Shown piece after piece: positions 1 to 5,698 of a DNA stretch of 6,210 bases (positions are counted from its first letter, which is position 1; each line of letters starts with the position of its first letter). The translations under genes were made by a program, and so were the position numbers. The DNA is from an uncultured Cyanobium sp. (GTDB lineage: Bacteria; Cyanobacteriota; Cyanobacteriia; PCC-6307; Cyanobiaceae), in assembly GCA_937919075.1 (NCBI GenBank), contig CALFOF010000365.1, positions 1 through 6,210 of the forward strand. The letters run 5' to 3'. Below the pieces are notes generated by a model, which searched no databases, was not told the DNA's origin, and was given only the letters and a program-made list of their open reading frames with translations.

Positions 1-88
1 CCCCCTTATCCGAAGTGACTATGACTTAATCTGACCGTGACGACGCCGCCAGGCGTTGCAGCGATCTGTACGTTCCGCATTTCTTCCC

Positions 89-661
89 ATGGCTGTCATC
101 GACCGTGTTCCCAGCGTGATCTTCAAGACACGCGTGCGCGACGAATCTGTGGAGGGCCCCAACCCCTTCCGCTGGCAGGATCTGTGCACCGACGAGCTCT
201 TCAAGGGCAAGAAAGTGGTGGTGTTTTCCCTGCCCGGAGCCTTCACCCCCACCTGCTCGTCCAACCACCTGCCCCGCTACGAGGAGCTCTCTGCCGAGTT
301 CGAGGCGCTGGGCGTTGATCAGATCGTCTGCGTCTCAGTGAACGACGCCTTTGTGATGTACCAGTGGGGCAAGCAGGTGGGCGCCGACAAGGTGTTCCTG
401 CTGCCTGATGGCAACGGCGAATTCACCCGCAAGATGGGCATGCTCGTGGAGAAGAGCAACCTGGGCTTCGGTCTGCGCTCCTGGCGTTATTCGATGCTCG
501 TCAACGACGGCACGATCGAAAAGCTGTTCGTGGAGCCCGGCTTCGACGACAACTGCCCCAGCGACCCCTTTGAAGTGTCCGACGCCGACACCATCCTTGC
601 CTACCTCAAGGGCACCCAGTCGCCTGGCGTTTCGGCACCGGTGCGCGCCTTCGTGGGCTGA
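89..661 (+). CDS. Type II peroxiredoxin (Prx5-like thiol peroxidase)
   Basis: This 190-residue cytosolic enzyme reduces hydrogen peroxide and alkyl hydroperoxides using an active-site cysteine that is regenerated by glutathione/glutaredoxin or thioredoxin. The peroxidatic Cys56 lies in the Prx5 signature PGAFTPTCS (residues 49-57). The catalytic Arg is R133 in RSWRYSM, and further cysteines are C33, C81 and C156. The [19 protein letters not shown] and PFEVSDADT stretches match cyanobacterial PrxII proteins closely, and the length is normal, with no fused glutaredoxin domain. ATG89 is chosen because the protein then begins at the conserved [15 protein letters not shown] region; the upstream in-frame TTG at 56 would add 11 unrelated residues. 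There is no Shine-Dalgarno sequence. The gene is a single unit closed by its own terminator and converges on cysW. Its position beside sulfur genes may be chance or may reflect thiol metabolism (inference). Confidence 0.95.
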   Translation: MAVIDRVPSVIFKTRVRDESVEGPNPFRWQDLCTDELFKGKKVVVFSLPGAFTPTCSSNHLPRYEELSAEFEALGVDQIVCVSVNDAFVMYQWGKQVGADKVFLLPDGNGEFTRKMGMLVEKSNLGFGLRSWRYSMLVNDGTIEKLFVEPGFDDNCPSDPFEVSDADTILAYLKGTQSPGVSAPVRAFVG

Positions 662-715
662 TCGCCCATCGCCTGCGCCGATCCCATGAACCTTAGTGGT
701 CACGCGTTCACCTTG

Positions 716-742
716 CCCAGCGGCGTTGCCGCTGGGTTTTTT
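716..742 (+). terminator. Intrinsic terminator of the peroxiredoxin gene
   Basis: A perfect 9-bp GC-rich stem (CCCAGCGGC 716-724 pairing with GCCGCTGGG 728-736) has a 3-nt GTT loop and is followed directly by six T residues (737-742), then GTT. It starts 54 nt after the peroxiredoxin stop codon. The T-tract exists only in the + direction, so for transcripts arriving from cysW on the minus strand it offers a hairpin but no U-tract. Confidence 0.92.
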
Positions 743-791
743 GTTGGTCCAAGGATTTCTAGGGGCAGCGGTCACAAGCGGGCGAAATCAT

Positions 792-1667
792 TCAGCTGGC
801 CGACTCCAGCTCGGGAACGCTCTCCTTGCGTGCACCACCGATCAGCTGCTCCACGAACAATTTCAGCAGCAGGGAGACGAATCCGGCGCTGGCCAGCACG
901 AGCGCTGCGCCATAGGCCAGCTCGGTGTTGTACTGCTTGTAGGCATCTTCGACGAACAGCGGCAGCGTCTGGGTCTGACCAGCAATGTTGCCGCTCACCA
1001 CGGCCACTGCTCCGAATTCACCAAGCGCGCGGGCTGTGGTGAGGATCAGGCCGTAAACCACCGCCCAGCGCACTGAAGGCAGAGTCACCTTCCAGAACAC
1101 CTGCCAGTTGGAGGCTCCCAGGGTGCGGGCTGCCTCTTCCTGGTCCCAGCCTTCCTCCTCCAGCAGCGGAATCACCTCCCGCGCCATGAACGGAAAGGTG
1201 ACGATGATCGTGGCCAATGCCATGCCGGGCCAGGAGAAAATGATCTTCCAGCCCAGGCTGCTGACAACGCCACCGAGCAGTCCGTTGGTGGGGCTGTAGA
1301 GCAGCACCAGCATCAGACCCACCACCACCGGCGAGATCGAGAAGGGCAGGTCGATCACACTGAGCAGCAGGGCTTTGCCGCGGAACTGGCGCCGAGCGAT
1401 GGCTGTGGCCGCCGCCAGACCGAAAATGGTGTTGGCCGGCACAGCAATGGCGGTGCAGCGCAGCGTCAGCATCACGGCCGAGCGCAGCTCCTCGGATTGA
1501 AAGTTTTCGATGAAGGGCGCCAGCCCCTTGGCGAAAGCACCGGCCACCACCTCCAGGGCTGGCAGCAGGATGATCACACCCACATAAAGCATGGCGATCA
1601 CGGGAATCAGGCTGGCAGCCTGGAATTTCGGCATTGAAAGGCGCAGGCCGCGAAACAGTGAAGCCAT
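792..1667 (-). CDS. cysW: Sulfate/thiosulfate ABC transporter permease CysW
   Basis: This is one of the two inner-membrane channel subunits of the sulfate permease. With the ATG at 1667 it has 291 residues and about six membrane segments, the first near residues 17-44 (SLIPVIAMLYVGVIILLPAL). The family hallmark SVIDLPFSISPVVVGLMLVL is near residues 103-122. The cytoplasmic EAA loop that docks on CysA begins at E178 (EAARTLGAS, with the conserved Gly) and runs to the TLP at about 195-197. An in-frame GTG at 1676 would add three residues (M-I-L), and neither start has a Shine-Dalgarno sequence. The gene follows cysT on the same strand after a 68-nt gap, so the two are probably cotranscribed. 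No T-tract terminator is visible downstream on this strand. DLPFSISPVV and the position after CysT separate it from CysT, which carries [12 protein letters not shown]. Confidence 0.95.
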   Translation of the reverse strand: MASLFRGLRLSMPKFQAASLIPVIAMLYVGVIILLPALEVVAGAFAKGLAPFIENFQSEELRSAVMLTLRCTAIAVPANTIFGLAAATAIARRQFRGKALLLSVIDLPFSISPVVVGLMLVLLYSPTNGLLGGVVSSLGWKIIFSWPGMALATIIVTFPFMAREVIPLLEEEGWDQEEAARTLGASNWQVFWKVTLPSVRWAVVYGLILTTARALGEFGAVAVVSGNIAGQTQTLPLFVEDAYKQYNTELAYGAALVLASAGFVSLLLKLFVEQLIGGARKESVPELESAS

Positions 1668-1719
1668 CAGAATCACAGAAGGTAAGGATCAATCGCTCGT
1701 CGCTGCCAACAGGCTGATC

Positions 1720-1735
1720 GCAGCCCACGGGCTGC
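1720..1735 (-). other. Intercistronic hairpin between cysT and cysW
   Basis: Directly after the cysT stop codon lies a perfect 7-bp inverted repeat, GCAGCCC (1720-1726) and GGGCTGC (1729-1735), with 2 nt between the arms (effectively a 6-bp stem with a 4-nt loop). After a 2-nt bulge, CTGA (1714-1717) can pair with TCAG (1736-1739). No T-run follows on the minus strand, so it is not a classic terminator. Processing, mRNA protection or tuning of cysW relative to cysT are possible roles (inference). Confidence 0.55.
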
Positions 1736-2605
1736 TCAGGCACCGCTGGCAGGGTTGGCTTCCCAGTGGCGTCCCCACACCTGCAGGCCGTTGATCATCA
1801 GCAGGCTCAGCAACGAGAAGCCGAGCATCACCATGCCGATCACGGTGGCGGCTTCGAAGTCGTATTCCTCCAGCTTCTGGATGATCAAGGTGGGCGTGAT
1901 CAGATCCTTGAACGGCACGTTCGAGGAAATCATCACCACCGAGCCGTATTCACCAACGGCGCGGCTGTAGCCCTGGGCCACACCGGCCAGGATCGCGGGC
2001 ATCAGCTGCGGCAGCACCACTTTGGTGAGCGTCTGTCTGGGGCTGGCCCTCAGGCACCAGGCAGCTTCCTCCTGGTCGCGTTCCAGGGCCTCGAGCACCG
2101 GCTCCACGCTGCGCACCACGAAGGGCAGGGAGATGAACACCATCGCGATCGCCACCCCCAGCCAGGTGAACGACACCTTCAGACCAAACAGGGCGAACAG
2201 GGGGCCGCCGATCCAGCCGTTGGTGCTGTAGATCGCCGCCAAGGCCAGGCCCGCCACGGCGGTGGGCAGGGCGAAGGGCAGGTCGATCAGGGCATCGAGC
2301 AATCGGCGGCCGGGGAAGCTGCAGCGCACCAGCGCCCAGGCAATCACGAGCCCGAACACCCCGTTGAGCAAGGCAGCCAGCAGCGACAGGCCAAAGCTGA
2401 CCCGATAGGTGGCCAGTGCTTCGGGCGACGTGGCGAGCCGCCAGAACTGATCCGGGCTCACGGAGGCCGCCTTGAGGGCAAGGGCGCCGAGCGGCAGGAA
2501 CAGCACGAAGGCCATGTAGAGCCAGGTGATCCGCCACGACCAGCTCATCTGCAACCAGCTGGGCAGCTCCAGGCGTTGGGCTCGGGCCAGCAGAACAGGG
2601 GCCAT
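1736..2605 (-). CDS. cysT: Sulfate/thiosulfate ABC transporter permease CysT (CysU)
   Basis: This is the partner channel subunit to CysW in the sulfate importer. With ATG2605 the protein has 289 residues. After a 25-residue N-terminal tail come about six membrane segments, the first near residues 27-47 ([20 protein letters not shown]). The diagnostic block [19 protein letters not shown] lies at about residues 102-120 and matches E. coli CysT/CysU nearly residue for residue. [12 protein letters not shown] is at about 218-229. The EAA loop begins at E180 ([12 protein letters not shown]) and ends in KVVLP; the usual Gly of the EAA motif is Arg186 here. Other possible starts are GTG2641 (301 residues) and ATG2548 (270 residues, nearest the usual length). 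ATG2605 is a compromise, since a promoter-like sequence at 2632-2660 would exclude GTG2641. It is transcribed divergently from cysA and upstream of cysW. Confidence 0.95.
   Translation of the reverse strand: MAPVLLARAQRLELPSWLQMSWSWRITWLYMAFVLFLPLGALALKAASVSPDQFWRLATSPEALATYRVSFGLSLLAALLNGVFGLVIAWALVRCSFPGRRLLDALIDLPFALPTAVAGLALAAIYSTNGWIGGPLFALFGLKVSFTWLGVAIAMVFISLPFVVRSVEPVLEALERDQEEAAWCLRASPRQTLTKVVLPQLMPAILAGVAQGYSRAVGEYGSVVMISSNVPFKDLITPTLIIQKLEEYDFEAATVIGMVMLGFSLLSLLMINGLQVWGRHWEANPASGA
2145..2152. repeat. HIP1 octamer
   Basis: GCGATCGC, the core of the highly iterated palindrome of cyanobacterial genomes, within cysT. Confidence 0.75.
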
Positions 2606-2631
2606 GGCGGCAGGGGGCAGCGGTTGGCGGG

Positions 2632-2660
2632 ACCGTATCACCGTTTGCCGATTAGTTCAA
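2632..2660 (-). promoter_or_regulatory. Possible sigma70-type promoter for cysT-cysW
   Basis: Read on the minus strand, TTGAAC (2660-2655) is separated by 17 nt from TACGGT (2637-2632). The -35 matches the consensus well and the -10 only partly. It would start transcription near 2625, giving a leader of about 20 nt before ATG2605. This is a pattern match in a GC-rich region and not proof. Confidence 0.25.
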
Positions 2661-2664
2661 CGGT
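2640..2664. promoter_or_regulatory. Inverted repeat in the cysT/cysA control region
   Basis: ACCGTT (2640-2645) and AACGGT (2659-2664) form perfect 6-bp arms around a 13-nt spacer, centred in the 121-bp gap between the divergent cysT (start 2605) and cysA (start 2727). It overlaps the possible cysT promoter. It could be an operator for a dimeric regulator, but it differs from the repeats found upstream of sbpA and may be chance. Confidence 0.3.
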
Positions 2665-2726
2665 ATGCCGGTGGGAAACAGGGTTTTCGTGTAGCGTGCG
2701 GCGGTCGTTCATCACCTCCCTCTGTC

Positions 2727-3767
2727 ATGGGCATCCGCGTCGCCGGTGTGAGCAAGCAGTTCGGTGCCTTCCGCGCCGTCGACGACGTCAGTCTTGACGT
2801 GGAAACCGGCTCGCTGGTGGCCCTGCTCGGGCCTTCCGGCTCAGGCAAAAGCACCCTGCTCCGCCTGATCGCCGGTCTTGAGGCGGCCGATGACGGCCGC
2901 ATCTGGATCACCGGTGAAGACGCCACCAGCCGTTCGGTTCAAGATCGTCAGGTGGGCTTTGTGTTCCAGCACTTCGCCCTGTTCAAGCACCGCAACGTTC
3001 GGCAGAACGTGGGCTTCGGGCTGGAGCTGCGTGGCTGGAGCCCCGCCACGATCAAGCGCCGTGTGGATGAACTGCTGGAGCTGGTGCAACTGCAGGGGTT
3101 CGGCAACCGCTATCCGTCCCAGCTCTCCGGTGGCCAGCGTCAGCGGGTGGCCCTGGCCCGGGCGTTGGCCGTGCAGCCGCGGGTGTTGCTGCTGGATGAA
3201 CCGTTCAGCGCGCTCGACGCCAAGGTGCGCAAGGAACTGCGCGCCTGGCTGCGCAACCTGCATGACGAGATGCACGTGACCACGGTGATCGTGACCCACG
3301 ACCAGGAAGAGGCCATGGAGGTGGCGGATCGCATCGTGGTGATGAACAACGGCAGGATCGAACAGATCGGCTCGCCGGCGGAGATCTACGACCAGCCGGC
3401 CAGCCCCTTCGTGATGAGTTTTGTGGGAGCAGTGAACGTGCTGCCGTCGCATGTGCCGCTGGCTCCCGACCACGCCGCAGCGAGTGCTGCCGTCGCAGGT
3501 GAGCAGCAGCAGCGAGGCGATCTGTTCATCCGCCCCCATGATCTGGAGCTGCACCGCCATGCCCAGAGCGGCAGCGTGCCGGCGGTGCTGCGCCGGCTCA
3601 CCCACATGGGCCGTGACATCCAGGCCGAACTGATCCTCGGCAGTGGCGAGGTGGTGATGGCCCAGCTGCCGCGGGAGCGCATCGATTACCACGACCTCAA
3701 GGCCGGCGATGCCCTGCACATCACCAGCCGGGAAGCGCGCACCTTCGTGCCCGACTTTGTGATCTGA
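2727..3767 (+). CDS. cysA: Sulfate/thiosulfate ABC transporter ATP-binding protein CysA
   Basis: This ATPase energises sulfate uptake through the CysT-CysW channel on the cytoplasmic face of the membrane. The 346-residue protein has all the nucleotide-binding motifs: Walker [10 protein letters not shown] (35-43), Q-loop Gln81, ABC signature LSGGQ (133-137), Walker B VLLLDEP (153-159), D-loop SALD (161-164) and H-loop His191. Residues from about 260 form the C-terminal TOBE-type regulatory domain, including [11 protein letters not shown]. The FQHFALFKH stretch near 80-88 and the genes around it favour sulfate over other importers of this class. ATG2727 is chosen because [13 protein letters not shown] is the normal N-terminus; the open frame runs further upstream but only antisense to cysT. 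There is no Shine-Dalgarno sequence. It is divergent from cysT and ends 3 bp from the end of the convergent cysteine synthase pseudogene, with no terminator between them. Confidence 0.96.
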   Translation: MGIRVAGVSKQFGAFRAVDDVSLDVETGSLVALLGPSGSGKSTLLRLIAGLEAADDGRIWITGEDATSRSVQDRQVGFVFQHFALFKHRNVRQNVGFGLELRGWSPATIKRRVDELLELVQLQGFGNRYPSQLSGGQRQRVALARALAVQPRVLLLDEPFSALDAKVRKELRAWLRNLHDEMHVTTVIVTHDQEEAMEVADRIVVMNNGRIEQIGSPAEIYDQPASPFVMSFVGAVNVLPSHVPLAPDHAAASAAVAGEQQQRGDLFIRPHDLELHRHAQSGSVPAVLRRLTHMGRDIQAELILGSGEVVMAQLPRERIDYHDLKAGDALHITSREARTFVPDFVI

Positions 3768-3770
3768 GCC

Positions 3771-4695
3771 TCAGCGCGGCGCGGCCACGGGCAGGCCCTG
3801 GTCGTCGAACACGCCTTCAAACAGGGTGGTGCTGAGGTAGCGCTCCCCGGAATCGGGCAACACCACCACGATCGTGCATCCGCGGAAGGCGTCCTGCTGG
3901 GCCAGCCGCAGAGCAGCAGCAACGGCCGCGCCGCAGGAGATGCCGGCCAGGATGCCTTCCTCGCGCATCAACCGCTGAGCCATGGCGATCGCCTCCGCAT
4001 CCGTCACGGGTTCCACCTGATCCACCAGGGAAAGATCCAGATTGCCCGGCAGAAAACCTGCACCGATGCCCTGGATACGATAGGGCCCCGGCTGCGGCGC
4101 CAGGCCGGCCAGTGTCTGGCTGATGACAGGGCTCCCCGCCGGCTCGACCGCCACCGAAAGCAGTGGCTGCCCCAGGGTGCGCTTGATGTAGCGGCTCACG
4201 CCTGTGATTGTGCCGCCCGTGCCCACGCCCGCAACGAGCACATCCACCTGGCCGCCCGTGTCGGTCCAGATTTCGGGCCCGGTGGTGTCGTGGTGGATCT
4301 GGGGATTGGCCGGATTCGAGAATTGCTGCAGCAGCACCTAGCGATCAGGCTCGCTGTTGGCCATGGCCTGGGCAGCGGTGATTGCGCCGCTCCAGGCTCA
4401 TTGTTTCGGGCATGGTGAGTGTGAGCGGAATGCCTTTGGCTGCCGCCACGAAGGCCAGGGCAATGCCGGTGTTGCCGCTGGTTGGTTCAATCAACTCCTT
4501 GCCCGCACCAAGCAAGCCGTCCTGCTCTGCCTGGGCCACCATGGCCGCACCGATGCGGCACTTCACTGAATAGGCGGGGTTTCGTCCTTCAATCTTGGCC
4601 AGCACGCGGGCTCCGCAGCCGGCCGTGAGGTGCTGCAGTTGCACCAGCGGCGTGTTGCCGATGCTGAGGCTGTTGTCGAGATAGATCGGGGTCAT
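3771..4695 (-). pseudogene. cysK: Broken cysteine synthase (O-acetylserine sulfhydrylase), cysK type
   Basis: An intact copy would be a PLP enzyme making cysteine from O-acetylserine and sulfide. The first 104 codons are normal: the PLP lysine is K45 in SVKCRIGA and the substrate loop TSGNTG is at 72-77. At ERR (R104, 4384-4386) the sequence jumps to [15 protein letters not shown] in another frame. By comparison with E. coli CysK, about 21 codons (the KLL..GANLVLTEGAKGM region) are missing, roughly 65 nt, and the frame changes. In the new frame the Tyr codon expected after PDR is TAG (4338-4340). The rest reads normally for 188 residues: [11 protein letters not shown], phosphate loop GTGGT, and [10 protein letters not shown] near the end. 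The two reading pieces are 4345-4695 (116 residues) and 3771-4337 (188 residues). Restored, the protein would be about 329 residues, a normal length. The high conservation on both sides suggests recent loss. Confidence 0.92.
3985..3992. repeat. HIP1 octamer
   Basis: GCGATCGC within the C-terminal part of the broken cysK. It falls in still-conserved codons (MAQR region). Confidence 0.75.
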
Positions 4696-4710
4696 CGGGG
4701 ATTAGCGGCA

Positions 4711-4744
4711 TTACAACAAAACCCTCCCGGCACATCCGGGAGGG
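4711..4744 (-). terminator. Intrinsic terminator after the regulator/small-gene operon
   Basis: CCCTCCCGG (4722-4730) and CCGGGAGGG (4736-4744) make a perfect 9-bp stem with a 5-nt loop. Read on the minus strand, the stem is followed by TTTTGTTGTAA (4721-4711), a U-rich tail. It begins 7 nt after the stop codon of the 66-codon gene. It also sits only about 26 nt upstream of the start codon of the broken cysK, so it would lie in any leader shared with that gene. Confidence 0.85.
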
Positions 4745-4751
4745 CGTGGAA

Positions 4752-4952
4752 TCAATGGGGCCGGCAGTTGCGAAAGGGTTGCCGAGCCGGAGTGGGCGGA
4801 AGTTCTGAGCTCTGCAAAGCCTGATGGAGCATCAGGCGGGCCATGCCCAGCTCTTCAACAACGAGTGTTTCCAGCAGGTCCTGGCGATCGCGGCTGTCGA
4901 GCTCGCCGTCGCGGCCCCAATGCAGGCACCAGGGAGGGGTGGCGGCGCTCAT
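4752..4952 (-). CDS. Small unknown protein translationally coupled to the regulator
   Basis: This 66-residue protein is not recognised. It starts MSAATPPWCLHWGRDG; residues 20-48 (SRDRQDLLETLVVEELGMAR and the next nine) look like an acidic, amphipathic helix, and a Pro/Arg-rich tail ends NCRPH. It has two cysteines (C9, C63) and no signal peptide or membrane segment. The ATG (4952-4950) overlaps the TGA of the upstream regulator (4951-4949) in an ATGA arrangement typical of translational coupling, and a terminator follows 7 nt after its stop. This architecture argues that it is a real gene even though the frame extends upstream inside the regulator gene. Working with the Crp-type regulator, for example as a partner or modulator, is an inference from position only. 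A non-coding explanation is possible. Confidence 0.65.
   Translation of the reverse strand: MSAATPPWCLHWGRDGELDSRDRQDLLETLVVEELGMARLMLHQALQSSELPPTPARQPFRNCRPH
4884..4891. repeat. HIP1 octamer
   Basis: GCGATCGC within the 66-codon small gene, at its SRDRQ codons. Confidence 0.75.
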
Positions 4953-5581
4953 GGCTGGTGGGGGATCAACAAATCGTTGTCGCCCACGGCCACAAGCCGG
5001 CCTTCGGTGCGGAAGCGGCTGAGCAGCTTGGTTACCGTGACGCGCGTGAGGCCGCACAGTTCGGCCAGGCCGCGGTGGGTGAGGTTGAGCTCACACAACG
5101 ACAGGCGGCAGCCATGACGGTTGACCTGCCCATGGGACTGGGCGATCCAGGTGAGCAGCGTCAGCAGGCGGCGATCGCCAGCGCGAATGCGCTGGATGGT
5201 GAGGAGCTCAGCGAGCATCTGGCGTTCTCTGCGCAGGTGCTGCTGCTGAACGCCGGGATCGAAGGCGATGTGCTCCACCACCACGGTGGTGAGGCACTGC
5301 AGTTCCAGGGGTTGGATCACGGGATTTTCGGAAGTGATCACCTCGCCAGGGCCCCAGAGGCCGAGGGTGAGGCTGTCGCCTTCGAGATCCCAGGCCACAG
5401 AACGCACGTAGCCCTCATGCAAGCGCCAGCTCATCGCTTCAGGGAGCACGTACTGAGGGTGGAGTGTCAGTTGCAAGGGGCTGTGGTGCAAGGAAGGTGT
5501 CACGGTGTCGGCGGGCGATGGGGTGGCGGTTCGGGCGTGGTGAAAGTGAGCAACAGGGGGCATTCGCGACAAACAGGCCAT
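4949..5581 (-). CDS. Crp/Fnr-family transcription regulator, CysR-like
   Basis: This 210-residue DNA-binding regulator is probably a homodimer. The N-terminal effector domain (about residues 38-110) has the cyanobacterial pattern YVRSVAWDLEGDSLTLGLWGPGEVI (58-82), then QCLTTVVVEHI. A dimer helix follows, and a C-terminal winged helix-turn-helix with LTHRGLAELCGLTRVTVTKL (167-186) is the clear Crp signature. The cAMP-binding Glu/Arg-Ser motif of E. coli Crp is not seen, so it probably senses something else. In Synechococcus elongatus PCC 7942 the Crp-family CysR is encoded among the sulfate permease genes, and the similar setting here, divergent from sbpA, supports that role without proving orthology. 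ATG5581 is taken as the start; TTG5590, ATG5563 and GTG5503 are alternatives, and the first 35 residues are low in family character. It is coupled to the 66-residue gene downstream. Confidence 0.88.
   Translation of the reverse strand: MACLSRMPPVAHFHHARTATPSPADTVTPSLHHSPLQLTLHPQYVLPEAMSWRLHEGYVRSVAWDLEGDSLTLGLWGPGEVITSENPVIQPLELQCLTTVVVEHIAFDPGVQQQHLRRERQMLAELLTIQRIRAGDRRLLTLLTWIAQSHGQVNRHGCRLSLCELNLTHRGLAELCGLTRVTVTKLLSRFRTEGRLVAVGDNDLLIPHQP
5171..5178. repeat. HIP1 octamer
   Basis: GCGATCGC within the Crp-type regulator gene, at its AGDRR codons. Confidence 0.75.
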
Positions 5582-5651
5582 GGGTGGCAAGCAACTGCCG
5601 CAGACTATGCCTTATCTCCGATCGAGGTACCGGTATTGCGAGGCACACCTC

Positions 5652-5671
5652 CTATGGCGAGTCGGTCATAG
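5652..5671. promoter_or_regulatory. Inverted repeat between the regulator gene and sbpA (candidate operator)
   Basis: CTATG (5652-5656) and CATAG (5667-5671) form perfect 5-bp arms around a 10-nt spacer in the 117-bp gap between the divergent regulator gene and sbpA. The centre is about 37 nt upstream of the sbpA GTG and 80 nt upstream of the regulator ATG. The geometry (two half-sites one helical turn or slightly more apart) suits a Crp-type dimer such as the adjacent regulator (inference). It matches neither the E. coli Crp consensus nor the NtcA GTA-N8-TAC pattern. Confidence 0.4.
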
Positions 5672-5681
5672 CTTGCGCAAG
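5672..5681. promoter_or_regulatory. 10-bp palindrome upstream of sbpA
   Basis: CTTGCGCAAG is a perfect 10-bp palindrome that abuts the CTATG-N10-CATAG inverted repeat and lies 17 bp upstream of the sbpA GTG. It is likely to be in the 5' leader or at the transcription start and could be an operator or simply chance. Confidence 0.3.
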
Positions 5682-5698
5682 ACCCCGATCGACAAACC

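Noticed and set aside
2711..2719. ATCACCTCC before cysA, identical to the 16S rRNA 3' end, with CACCTCC also at 5646-5652 before sbpA
   Set aside because: On + it is the anti-Shine-Dalgarno sense and cannot recruit ribosomes; CACCTCC also occurs inside cysW codons, so it is not specific to leaders.
2526..2726. Upstream extension of the cysA frame
   Set aside because: It is antisense to the cysT start region and adds residues unlike any CysA N-terminus; ATG2727 gives the normal start.
2606..2726. NtcA site (GTA-N8-TAC) in the cysT/cysA gap, and likewise at 5582-5698
   Set aside because: No GTA with a TAC at the required spacing was found in either gap.
1766..2797. Long 343-codon plus-strand open frame opposite cysT
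   Set aside because: The composition is Gln/His/Gly/Arg-rich with no domain, as expected for the shadow of a GC-rich membrane protein gene.
2841..3719. Long minus-strand open frame opposite cysA
   Set aside because: It mirrors the conserved cysA codons and contains no recognisable domain; it is a shadow frame.
4338..4340. Programmed readthrough or frameshifting rescuing cysK
   Set aside because: A block of about 21 conserved codons is missing as well as the frame being lost, so neither recoding nor stop readthrough would restore a normal enzyme.
4752..5057. Longer 101-codon reading of the small minus-strand gene
   Set aside because: The extra 35 codons lie wholly inside the regulator's C-terminal coding region in another frame; the ATGA overlap at 4952 is a far better start.
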